Source: Bacteroidales bacterium (GTDB taxonomy: Bacteria; Bacteroidota; Bacteroidia; Bacteroidales; FEN-979). From it: 64,000 nt of DNA. The stretch's first letter is position 1. The number at the start of each line of letters is the position of its first letter. This document shows, in pieces, positions 35,888 to 44,034 of the stretch. Both the position numbers and the translations under genes were made by a program. The stretch is taken from contig JALNZC010000022.1 of NCBI GenBank assembly GCA_023229525.1, forward strand, positions 1 through 64,000, given 5' to 3'. The notes under the pieces were generated by a model. It did no database searches. It saw only the letters and a list, made by a program, of their open reading frames with translations, and had not been told where the DNA came from.

Positions 35888-38252
35888 CCAATTTGTCCGT
35901 TTTAATTTGTGAACCGGATTTCAACCGGACCAGGTAGATCCCTTTTTGATAGCGGCTTACATCAAAGCTTGTTACAAACTGATGATCCGTTGGTTCAATT
36001 TCAAAAGAGCTGAGGGTTTGACCGGCAGGATCAATCACAGATATTGTAACCCTTTCGTTTTTTATTCCTGTAACCGTCAGGGTCACAATTTCATGGGCAG
36101 GATTTGGTTTAACATTCATTTGTATTTCTTTCGCAGAAATTTCTTCGATGCCGGTACATGGGTCAAGGACGACATGTTTTATACTCATGACATTTCCTTC
36201 GCAGGGAGCAACTGGTTTAACAAAAAGGATCAGTTGGACCTGACCTGAGATTTTGTCCTGCAACCCTGGAAAATAATCGGTGTCTAATGCAAACCGGTCA
36301 CTAAAATAGCCATCACCGGAGGTTCCCCAAACTTTTGCGCTACAATTTTCTGCCATGCCAAAAACAGGAATCGGGGAAGTATACCAGCAAACGATGGTGT
36401 CATTTCCGGCCGATATGGTAGGCGCCGGAACTATCTTCACAGAAATGGTATCGTAACGGGTTTGATTTCCATCACTTACTGCAGCGATATAACGTGTATT
36501 TTCCAGCGGGAGTACTTTGGGATTATTCAAGGTGGAAGTAAAACCGGCAGGTATGGAAGTCCAATTCCAGTTATAATTCATTGATCCTCCGTAAGCATAA
36601 GCAAAGAGTTGAACCGAGTCGGAATTGCTGCTGCACTTGATGGAAGGTGTGGCAGAAGCGGCAGATGAGAAGATATCATCAAAAGTAAAGGATCCGATGC
36701 GGGTTTGCCAGGAACTGGAAGAGGTTGTGAGGTAGTATTCAGTCGTATACCAGAAAGTTGTCGGTGTAGATGGATCCACGTTCATGGCGCTGTAATCACC
36801 CCAGCGGCTGCGTCCGCTCCAGTTCCCGGTCTGTGATCCACCTCCATCGATAATCGTCCTTTCATTGATGGTCATCACGTTCAGGGGATCCGTTTTAAGC
36901 CTGCCGGTATACCGTATTGCCGGGTACATCGTCGTGCTGGAGACGGAATATCCAAGGGCAATTGATCCTGCCGTATCCTGTGCTATGCTTCCCATCCAAC
37001 GAGAATTGCTGTCGGGGGCATAGGTTGACTGCTGATACACCGACCATCCGGTTCCTGTATTCCGTAGCTCATACCATCGGACACCGGATACTCCGGAACC
37101 TGCATCAACCGAATGATTCAGAACCATGGAAGAATAATCAACAAACTGACGGAATTGCTGGCGATACATCAGGCGGTCGGAAAGGGTCTCCAGTTTCTGG
37201 GGTGAATCTCTCTGTGGAATTCCGTTGTCGAAACCACCCAGGGTATTGAACGGATTAACATCAAGAAAGCTGGTATTGCCGAAAGTGGCATTTGCCGGAT
37301 TGGTCCAGTCGGAATGAAATTCGATGACGCCAAGATGCTGGGATTCGTGCGTCTTAATATAGGTGAAATAATTGGGGGTTCCTATGGGAGGGAAAGTGCC
37401 GTCACAATCGGCTGGGAGCAGGGAAATAAATCCTTCACTGCCGGCTGGTAATGTAAATGAGATCCGCTGAGCTTCCGGGTTCCCGGCAAGCATGGCGGTA
37501 CGGTCATATGAATAAGCGCCGTTTCCTACCCATCCTGAACCACTGACAAAATCGTTGGTCGACATATAATAACCATCGGGCCAGATCCCGAATTTCGGGT
37601 AATCGGGCATGGCGCTGAATTCATATTGGTACCGGTACCAGCTCCCGGTGGGATCGGATGTCTGGGAAACGGCGATCATCTGGTAAAATGGTGGTGTGGA
37701 AGAACCGTTGGGCAGGGAAAACTGTGAAAATAACCAACGGTTCGCCGTTTCATCGTATAAAACGATCGCATCGCCGTCATTGGAATTATTGGGCATTCCG
37801 CTCCATACCGAGCTTGTGGCATAGGGCCCGAAAATCCGTGAGCCGCTTTTATTAAAAATCGCATAGGAACAATTAACGACCTGGAAATATTGGCTTAAAC
37901 CAACGTCACCATGGGTATCCGGAGGTACATATCCACCGGCATTCCCCATGCCGTCAAAATTCAGGATCGTGGTATCTGTCAGTGTCCTGCCGAAATAGTT
38001 CTGCAAAGCCGGGTCATGAACGCCGGATGTTCCGGGTATACGGTCGGCATCTCCGCTTTGATCGCTATAGTTTTTCACGACACCGTCTTTCCAGCTGCCG
38101 TCATATTTCTGCACCATCGTGGGTATCATGTCCCGAAGGGGGGGCGAAATGTCAAAATAAACGGCGCGGTCGACTTTCGGATGCAACGGTTGTTGCTGCG
38201 CCAGGGTATTGATTGTGAAAAGAAGGGTGAACGCAAGAGTAAGGTATTTCAT
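35877..38252 (-). CDS. Large secreted protein with T9SS type A sorting domain
   Basis: This is a 791-residue protein with a signal peptide (MKYLTLAFTLLFTINTLAQQ). The body (IVLYDETANRWLFSQFSLP, DYPKFGIWPDGYYMSTNDF) resembles the surface-exposed repeat proteins with beta-propeller character found in many Bacteroidota. A C-terminal ~80-residue T9SS type A domain runs from NVKPNPAHEIVTLTV to GIYLVRLKSGSQIKTDKLVIQ. It is exported by the type IX system and is probably bound to the surface. The substrate is unknown. Confidence 0.8.
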   Translation of the reverse strand: MKYLTLAFTLLFTINTLAQQQPLHPKVDRAVYFDISPPLRDMIPTMVQKYDGSWKDGVVKNYSDQSGDADRIPGTSGVHDPALQNYFGRTLTDTTILNFDGMGNAGGYVPPDTHGDVGLSQYFQVVNCSYAIFNKSGSRIFGPYATSSVWSGMPNNSNDGDAIVLYDETANRWLFSQFSLPNGSSTPPFYQMIAVSQTSDPTGSWYRYQYEFSAMPDYPKFGIWPDGYYMSTNDFVSGSGWVGNGAYSYDRTAMLAGNPEAQRISFTLPAGSEGFISLLPADCDGTFPPIGTPNYFTYIKTHESQHLGVIEFHSDWTNPANATFGNTSFLDVNPFNTLGGFDNGIPQRDSPQKLETLSDRLMYRQQFRQFVDYSSMVLNHSVDAGSGVSGVRWYELRNTGTGWSVYQQSTYAPDSNSRWMGSIAQDTAGSIALGYSVSSTTMYPAIRYTGRLKTDPLNVMTINERTIIDGGGSQTGNWSGRSRWGDYSAMNVDPSTPTTFWYTTEYYLTTSSSSWQTRIGSFTFDDIFSSAASATPSIKCSSNSDSVQLFAYAYGGSMNYNWNWTSIPAGFTSTLNNPKVLPLENTRYIAAVSDGNQTRYDTISVKIVPAPTISAGNDTIVCWYTSPIPVFGMAENCSAKVWGTSGDGYFSDRFALDTDYFPGLQDKISGQVQLILFVKPVAPCEGNVMSIKHVVLDPCTGIEEISAKEIQMNVKPNPAHEIVTLTVTGIKNERVTISVIDPAGQTLSSFEIEPTDHQFVTSFDVSRYQKGIYLVRLKSGSQIKTDKLVIQ

Positions 38253-38379
38253 TACTTCAAATTTTGCTACTTATGGGAGACCATAAAAGTACAAAATTTC
38301 CTTATCCTGATATATTTTAACTCCTTAATATTGAAATCAATGTTTTCAAAACAGGATTCAATTACATAGCAATTGTCAT

Positions 38380-38721
38380 TTACATCAAATCACCCAATGG
38401 ACCAAGATTAATGTTTAAATCGCGGTCAGTGAGGTTAAAATGTTTTTTCAACTCTTCCATTTTCATCTCCAATTTCATAAGGGTTTCACCTAATCGTTCG
38501 ATTTCCGCTTCCGATAACGATCCACCATCTATTCTTCGCAAAGCTTGCTTTTCAACCAGCTTACGGATTAGCTCAACCAGGGTAAGCACTAATTTTGCCA
38601 GTCCGGAATCAACATTGTCAGGATTAACTTCTACTCTGGATTCGGTGGTAGTGAGTTTGCCGATCTCCTGCGAAAGTTCATCAAGCGAACCTGTATTTAG
38701 AAGTATTTTATTTTCACTCAT
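38380..38721 (-). CDS. gvpK: Gas vesicle protein GvpK
   Basis: This is a 113-residue protein. VNPDNVDSGLAKLVLTLVEL, IRKLVEKQALRRI and the EIERLGETLMKLE block are diagnostic of GvpK, a small assembly protein required for vesicle formation in many producers. It is the last gene of the cluster. A GGGGAGG sequence directly abuts the ATG, closer than a normal ribosome binding site. Confidence 0.95.
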   Translation of the reverse strand: MSENKILLNTGSLDELSQEIGKLTTTESRVEVNPDNVDSGLAKLVLTLVELIRKLVEKQALRRIDGGSLSEAEIERLGETLMKLEMKMEELKKHFNLTDRDLNINLGPLGDLM

Positions 38722-38729
38722 CCTCCCCG

Positions 38730-39479
38730 CTATTTTAAGGTGATGTCGACAAAACTATATGGAGGCCAGGGTCCGGTTAAAACAAAGTGAAGATCGGTAT
38801 ATTGGTTTTGAAAACCCTTGATTGCATTAACCAGATTATCTTTCTTATCTTTTTCAAGTAAAAAAACAGCATCGATGATATTTGTTGTTGTTGTCATCTT
38901 TTTGAATTTATGAATTGGATTCAATTGCACCAGGTTCGCTATAATACCCTTAATAATCTTATCAATATGTGATAACAACAACTCTTCAACCCGGTGTTCT
39001 TCTATTTTTTTATTAAGGTAATCCCTGTAAATAGAATTTCCGTTGCCTAAAGTTACTTCTATTATTGGGCCATATTCTTTTTTTGCTTTGAGTTCAGCTT
39101 TAATTTTTTCGGAATCGCAGAAAACCTTTAGTCCGAATTCAACCTTGTTTTCAATGTACATAAGGTTGTGTTGAATTTCATTATAGTTTCTCTCGAGCAT
39201 TTTTTTAATTGCATCGTTTGATTCCATTACAGAGCCAAATCGCACGGGAAGAAGTGTAAATTGTTGCGCCAGGGTTTCGATCACACCGGCATATTCAATG
39301 GCATTGGATCTATTTGCAATCAAATCTTTTCCTTTGATATTGCTCACCAACGCAGTAATATCATCAGCGGAGACTAAATATAAGTTACCCCCTGAAATAC
39401 CTTTTATCCCAAGCAACAGATCATTTAACTTCCCGGGATTTTTTTTTATGGATAATATGGAATAAATCATTTTATCCAT
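38730..39479 (-). CDS. gvpF/L: GvpF/GvpL family protein (paralog 1)
   Basis: This is a 249-residue protein. LPVRFGSVM in the N-terminal half and LTGPWPPYSFVDI at the C-terminus are GvpL/F signatures. Members bind GvpA and are thought to help nucleate vesicle assembly. It is one of five paralogs in this cluster. It starts five bases past the end of the small GvpA-family gene, so it is translated from the same message. Confidence 0.93.
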   Translation of the reverse strand: MDKMIYSILSIKKNPGKLNDLLLGIKGISGGNLYLVSADDITALVSNIKGKDLIANRSNAIEYAGVIETLAQQFTLLPVRFGSVMESNDAIKKMLERNYNEIQHNLMYIENKVEFGLKVFCDSEKIKAELKAKKEYGPIIEVTLGNGNSIYRDYLNKKIEEHRVEELLLSHIDKIIKGIIANLVQLNPIHKFKKMTTTTNIIDAVFLLEKDKKDNLVNAIKGFQNQYTDLHFVLTGPWPPYSFVDITLK

Positions 39480-39484
39480 GTCAA

Positions 39485-39688
39485 CTATTCCGCTTTGGAC
39501 TGACCTGACCTTAATTGCTCCATGGTTTCTACCGAACTCAGCATTAATTTCACTCCCAAATATACCAGGTCGATATCCGCTACTGAGATTACAATGTCTC
39601 CGGTCAGGATAACTCCTTTGTTTAAAACCCTGTCGAGTAACTCAAGGATGGTGATGTCTTTAGACCGGTCGATTACATTATCTTGCAT
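39485..39688 (-). CDS. Minor GvpA-family protein (GvpJ/M/S type)
   Basis: This is a 67-residue protein. ITILELLDRVLNKGVILTG then DIVISVADIDLVYLGVKLML is the GvpA/J/M fold, but more diverged than gvpA at 52111, with a charged tail. Such proteins cap or nucleate vesicle tips in model systems. Its ATG overlaps the stop of the upstream GvpF/L gene by one base (TAATG), giving coupled translation. Confidence 0.9.
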   Translation of the reverse strand: MQDNVIDRSKDITILELLDRVLNKGVILTGDIVISVADIDLVYLGVKLMLSSVETMEQLRSGQSKAE

Positions 39689-40482
39689 TATAATTTTTCT
39701 TGAATAGAGACAAAACTAAATGGAGGCCATGGTCCGGTCATTTCGATATCAAAGCCAAGGTCAGGATATTTCTTTCTCAGAAAACTGATGGTAGTAACAA
39801 AGTCAACGGCCTTATCCTTACGCACGAGAAATGCGGAATTGAGAATCATTGTGTCTTCCCTACCGGTAAGTTCCTTTGGGAGAAGGTTGTTAAGTGTGGT
39901 ATTTTCACTCATCTTATTAATCTCATTATAATACTCCTGCCCATAGCTTTTAGTGAGTTTGTTCAATTCGTTTTCGATAAGGTCAGCTTTTTTTCTTCTT
40001 AATAAAAAGGCTTTTCCGGGTGCGCTAGCCATGATCTCTTTTTCCAAGGTAGCAGCTTCCTCGCTCAATTCATCAATTCTTTCGCACAACGTTCTACGAT
40101 CACAATAAATTTTAACCGACCATTCTTCCTTTCCCTGGATAATAAGGAAATTTTCTATAAATGAATCGGAATAATCGGTAATAAATTTCTTTAAACTATC
40201 TTGTGTATGATAAATAGTGCCAAACTTGAACGGTATTACAGTACAATCTTCCATCAACAAGCTGATTATCCTGACATGTGCTCGTGCATTGAATTCAAGC
40301 CAGGTGATATCCGATAGATTCTTTTTAAGATTCTCTTCAGAGAATTCGCTATATGAAACCAATTTTACGACTGTATAAAAACCCTGAAACGTTATGCATT
40401 TCAATCCTTCCAACGCATTGTTCTTCCGGAGATCCGGAGGGCTGTTCGAAATGCAGTAAACGTATATCAAATCATTGATCAT
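39688..40482 (-). CDS. gvpF/L: GvpF/GvpL family protein (paralog 2)
   Basis: This is a 264-residue protein with an N-terminal YVYCISN strand, the VIPFKFGTIYH block, a long charged helix (ERIDELSEEAATLEKEI) and the C-terminal MTGPWPPFSFVSI signature. Together with paralog 1 it carries the GPWPP motif, unlike the other three copies, so these two form one subgroup. Confidence 0.93.
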   Translation of the reverse strand: MINDLIYVYCISNSPPDLRKNNALEGLKCITFQGFYTVVKLVSYSEFSEENLKKNLSDITWLEFNARAHVRIISLLMEDCTVIPFKFGTIYHTQDSLKKFITDYSDSFIENFLIIQGKEEWSVKIYCDRRTLCERIDELSEEAATLEKEIMASAPGKAFLLRRKKADLIENELNKLTKSYGQEYYNEINKMSENTTLNNLLPKELTGREDTMILNSAFLVRKDKAVDFVTTISFLRKKYPDLGFDIEMTGPWPPFSFVSIQEKL

Positions 40483-40509
40483 GCTATTTGGTCCGTTTTC
40501 CAGATGAGA

Positions 40510-40782
40510 TTATTGATCAGCGCTGTCCGCTCCTTCAAAGGAATTAAGCCGTTCGAAGGATATTATTTCAAGCGTTTCATCCATTTTAACCGAATAGTAC
40601 AGCCGGACTTGTTTAGGCGGAAGGTTCATTGATTTTAAAAATGAATCATCTTCATAAACCTCAGCAACGGAATTCCAGATTTCCTGTACTTTTTCAATTT
40701 TTATAACCGTTACGTCATGACAGTTTATATTCTCTTTCAGGAATTTAACCACTGTTTTTTTTACTTCAATTATTTTGTTCAT
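40510..40782 (-). CDS. gvpO: Gas vesicle protein GvpO
   Basis: This is a 90-residue protein. The order of segments (a helical N-terminus, then EIWNSVAEVYEDDSFLKSMN and VRLYYSVKMDETLEIISFER) matches GvpO, which in haloarchaea influences vesicle formation. It is preceded by a GGAGA ribosome binding site. It lies between the zinc-ribbon gene and GvpF/L paralog 2. Confidence 0.85.
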   Translation of the reverse strand: MNKIIEVKKTVVKFLKENINCHDVTVIKIEKVQEIWNSVAEVYEDDSFLKSMNLPPKQVRLYYSVKMDETLEIISFERLNSFEGADSADQ

Positions 40783-40890
40783 ATGTTGGTCTCCAATAGT
40801 TTAGTGTTTTTTTTATATAACATCACAATGTAAATCACAATGTAATATGGTTACAGGGTTTCAATGTTGGAAAATGAAAGAATCCCCGGG

Positions 40891-41094
40891 TCATTTTTCC
40901 TTCAGATCTTTTTTATTCGCAACCGCTTTTTTTATATTATATCCGCAACCGGGGCAATACTTGTATTCAAAAATAAAACGCCACATTTCCCCACATTCAG
41001 GGCACGTAATGTCAAGTTGTTGCCCGCATTCAATGCAAAATTTTTCGTTACCACCCGTTGCTTTACCACATTTAGGACATTTAAATGCACTCAT
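40891..41094 (-). CDS. Double zinc-ribbon protein in the gas vesicle cluster
   Basis: This is a 67-residue protein with four CxxC pairs: CPKC, CIEC, CPEC and CPGC, forming two zinc ribbons, then a lysine-rich tail. It lies between gvpG and gvpO behind a strong AAGGAGG ribosome binding site. Nothing in the sequence shows nucleic-acid binding specifically. A scaffold or chaperone-linked role fits the surrounding genes but is inference. Confidence 0.85.
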   Translation of the reverse strand: MSAFKCPKCGKATGGNEKFCIECGQQLDITCPECGEMWRFIFEYKYCPGCGYNIKKAVANKKDLKEK

Positions 41095-41114
41095 TTTTGC
41101 CTCCTTTTTTTTCG

Positions 41115-41351
41115 TTATTTTTTTTGTTTCTCCGTCCTGATATTTTCTAATAATTTCAGCAATTCATCCTCTCTTCTGTCGTATTCTTCTTCATCAATTT
41201 CATCCATCTCAAATTTTAATTGCAATGCCATTAACCTTTCTTTAATGGCTCCTTCATCCGACATTTCTTTCTCGATCACATCATTGATTTTCTTACCGAT
41301 AAAAATAATTCCTTTTAAAGGCGCCAATAAAATATCATCGATTAAAAACAT
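41115..41351 (-). CDS. gvpG: Gas vesicle protein GvpG
   Basis: This is a 78-residue protein. The start MFLIDDILLAPLKGIIFIGK and the acidic coiled tail (DEIDEEEYDRREDELLKLLE) are the GvpG signature. GvpG is a minor assembly protein normally encoded beside gvpF or gvpL, as here, where it directly follows GvpF/L paralog 3 with a one-base gap. Confidence 0.95.
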   Translation of the reverse strand: MFLIDDILLAPLKGIIFIGKKINDVIEKEMSDEGAIKERLMALQLKFEMDEIDEEEYDRREDELLKLLENIRTEKQKK

Positions 41352-41352
41352 G

Positions 41353-42135
41353 CTAAATGCCTTTTGTATTAATTACAAGGTTAACAAAGTTGTAGGGGGG
41401 CAAAGTCCCGACATATTTGAAGGTCATTAAGTCTCCATATTTTTCGTCCAGGCTGTTTACAGCCTTATCGAATTCATGTTCAACACTGTTTTTGATGAGA
41501 AATGCGGCATTGAGTATCATCATTTCTCCATAGTTGTCGTTTATTTTCAGGTCGTCGGCAAGTGGGTTCAGAACATCGAGAATAGTATTTTTATAATTTT
41601 TTGTTTCGTTTTTAAGGGCTTCTGCAACCATTTCACCGATTTTCATGCGTTGGTAATAGGTTTTGTCTGCAGGTTGGTTCATCAATTTTCCCCGCAACGC
41701 CTTGATATTTTCGTATTTTCCCACAATGCTTTCGTAAATCGGTGCTTCATGGGCCAGTACTTTGAGTCCCAATTCCTTTTTACCCTCCATCTTACTAAGG
41801 AGATCGCTGAATTTGTCATAATCCTTGTCAAGGATTTTAAGGATTCCGGTATCATCGTTGTGTTCGGAGATGGTTGAAAACCTGACAGGAAGAACGGTAA
41901 ATTTTTTCATGACCTCCTCAAGTATTTTTTCATGGGTGGTCAAGTTTACTCTTCGGGCTTCATATTTGATAATCGGTGAATTACTGACGATGGCGGTGAT
42001 ATCATTGTAATTGATACCGTAAACCAGGTCTGCACGTTTTCCGATTCCAATTGGGCCAAAGTCAATCGGGCCGGTATGCCTGATAATTCCATAAATGTAT
42101 TTTCCTTCTTTCGGGAGTTCTGATTCGTTGTTCAT
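41353..42135 (-). CDS. gvpF/L: GvpF/GvpL family protein (paralog 3)
   Basis: This is a 260-residue protein from the internal Met at 42135 (MNNESELPKEGKYIYGI). The longer open frame to 42261 would overlap the neighbouring gene and adds no family sequence. FTVLPVRFSTISEH and YVGTLPPYNFVNLVI are the two family signatures. It is the paralog nearest gvpG. Confidence 0.93.
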   Translation of the reverse strand: MNNESELPKEGKYIYGIIRHTGPIDFGPIGIGKRADLVYGINYNDITAIVSNSPIIKYEARRVNLTTHEKILEEVMKKFTVLPVRFSTISEHNDDTGILKILDKDYDKFSDLLSKMEGKKELGLKVLAHEAPIYESIVGKYENIKALRGKLMNQPADKTYYQRMKIGEMVAEALKNETKNYKNTILDVLNPLADDLKINDNYGEMMILNAAFLIKNSVEHEFDKAVNSLDEKYGDLMTFKYVGTLPPYNFVNLVINTKGI

Positions 42136-42157
42136 AAAACCTTTTAATAAATTGTGT

Positions 42158-42931
42158 TTACAATTCCCATTTTTCAGGAAAAATTTTAAGGTCGATAAAA
42201 TTAAAGATCGGTAACGGAGCTGTATATATAAAGTCGCTACGATCCTGATATCTTGCACCAAGGTCGATCATGATGTTGTCGAATTCGATCTCTCTACCAC
42301 TGTTCACCAACAATGCCGTATTCATAAACATGGTGTCTCCGTTTGTTTTGTTATGTTTATATTCGAATACCGATTTACGGAAGGTCTCGATAATCTTTTC
42401 TGCCTCTTCCGCTTTCTTTTTAACCAATGCATGTTCAATCAATTCTCCGGCTTCAGCAATTTTCATATTTCTTTCTTCCTTGTCATGCTGTTTTTCGATT
42501 TCTGCCCTGATCTCCTGCAACTCAACATGCTCCTTGTCGATCTCTTTGTATATCATTCCCATATTTTTCCAGGTTCCTCTCACATTGAACTCTACTTTGT
42601 TTTCGAATTGTTTTAGCAATTCCATAAACTCGCTGTATCGCCTGTTGAGCAGATTTCGTATTTCATCCGGTGTTGCGGCTATGGTGCCAAACCTGATGGG
42701 AAGTACGCTTCTGAATTCCCTCATCACCTCTTCAATCACTTTTTGGTGGGCAAGCATATTTTCCGGATTCACGACAAACCTGCTAAGCGGATGATCGCTC
42801 ACCACCATACATAAGCCCTCGAAACCAATAGTCGATACCAGGTCACCGCGTCCTCCTATTCCTATCGGCCCCAGATTGATGTCGTAATCCGATGCGATGA
42901 TGCAATAAATATATTTTCCGTCACGCTGCAT
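42158..42931 (-). CDS. gvpF/L: GvpF/GvpL family protein (paralog 4)
   Basis: This is a 257-residue protein. The start GKYIYCIIASDYDINLGPIG, then SVLPIRFGTIAATPDE, and the ending YTAPLPIFNFIDLKI identify it. It differs from paralogs 1-2 in having APLPIF in place of GPWPP. It is tightly packed, one base from the J-domain fusion gene upstream, with AAGGA before the ATG. Confidence 0.93.
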   Translation of the reverse strand: MQRDGKYIYCIIASDYDINLGPIGIGGRGDLVSTIGFEGLCMVVSDHPLSRFVVNPENMLAHQKVIEEVMREFRSVLPIRFGTIAATPDEIRNLLNRRYSEFMELLKQFENKVEFNVRGTWKNMGMIYKEIDKEHVELQEIRAEIEKQHDKEERNMKIAEAGELIEHALVKKKAEEAEKIIETFRKSVFEYKHNKTNGDTMFMNTALLVNSGREIEFDNIMIDLGARYQDRSDFIYTAPLPIFNFIDLKIFPEKWEL

Positions 42932-42932
42932 A

Positions 42933-43985
42933 TCATTCCTTTATTTTTACCAGAATCAAATTTTCTTTTACTTTTTCTTTTGCCAGTGAGAAATATTCTT
43001 CTTTCAACGATTGCCTTACTGCTGCTGAATAATCAAGCAAGATATGGTATGCATTCTGGATCGTGTTGAAGTTTTCTGAATCATCTGTGTTCTGACTATT
43101 GTCCGGATGAAATAATTTTGCTTTATTCAGGTATCCTTTTTTTATTTCAGATTCAGAGGTTTCTTCTCTCAGTCCAAGTTCTTTTTTTGCCTGTGCAATT
43201 TGCTCCGGATTCAACTCTTTAACTTCGAGAGTATAAAAGCTATAGCAGGGTAACGGGCCTACTAATTTGAAATTCAAGGCGCTATTATATTCTTCATCAA
43301 GTTTATGGATTGCTTGTTCAAATTTTTCATGTTTATTCCGGTTAATGAGAAAGGCTGAGTTTGTCACCATTTCGTCATTCATCACCTCATGCATCCTTAT
43401 ATCGATACCAAACGGTGATAATGCATCCAGGATTTTTAATTCAATTGCCTTGTTTTTTTCATCTACTTTTTCCTGGACAAACAATCCCATCTTAACCTCA
43501 TCGACTTTCCTGATGATGCCATTGTTATTCATTATTGCATTTTTCATTTCTTCTATATCGGGAAGTCCAGCAATATTCTTCAGTAACCCGGCGAAATTTA
43601 CCCATGTAACCACCAAATCAATCTCAATCAGGTATTCGATTTTCTTCAGGGTATCAATGATTAAATCATAACCGTTTGTAAGTATTTTAATAACTTCTTC
43701 CTTTGAGCTTACAATCGTACCAAGCCGCATAGGGATAATCATGGTGAATCCTTTATCTTGGAGTTCTTCAATGGTTTTTTGATGGTGAACCAGCAAATAT
43801 CCCAGAAATTCCCTGTCATAATAATCGATGTGTGTGCTCTCCCTATCGGAAACAATGGCAGATATGTTTTGAAACGTTATGGCATAAACACCTGAATTTT
43901 CAAGTGATTGAAATTGTGTCGTTCCGTAAAAATTCGGTACAATCCCATAAATATATATCCCCTTATATATCCCTTTTATCGACAT
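42933..43985 (-). CDS. gvpF/L: GvpF/L paralog 5 fused to a C-terminal DnaJ J-domain
   Basis: This is a 350-residue protein. Residues 1-255 are a GvpF/L unit (IIPMRLGTIVSS, VGPLPCYSFYTLEV). Residues 263-330 form a J-domain: an amphipathic helix, then KKGYLNKAKLFHPDN with the invariant HPD at 293-295, then FNTIQNAYHILLD. A J-domain would recruit an Hsp70 (DnaK) to the GvpF/L-GvpA complex. It is the only paralog with this tail. A glycine/cysteine-rich DnaJ part is absent here but present as a separate protein at 49638. Confidence 0.9.
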   Translation of the reverse strand: MSIKGIYKGIYIYGIVPNFYGTTQFQSLENSGVYAITFQNISAIVSDRESTHIDYYDREFLGYLLVHHQKTIEELQDKGFTMIIPMRLGTIVSSKEEVIKILTNGYDLIIDTLKKIEYLIEIDLVVTWVNFAGLLKNIAGLPDIEEMKNAIMNNNGIIRKVDEVKMGLFVQEKVDEKNKAIELKILDALSPFGIDIRMHEVMNDEMVTNSAFLINRNKHEKFEQAIHKLDEEYNSALNFKLVGPLPCYSFYTLEVKELNPEQIAQAKKELGLREETSESEIKKGYLNKAKLFHPDNSQNTDDSENFNTIQNAYHILLDYSAAVRQSLKEEYFSLAKEKVKENLILVKIKE

Positions 43986-44034
43986 GTTTTGTTATATTTA
44001 TGACTTGATAGGTTATTTGCATTTTTTCATTATC

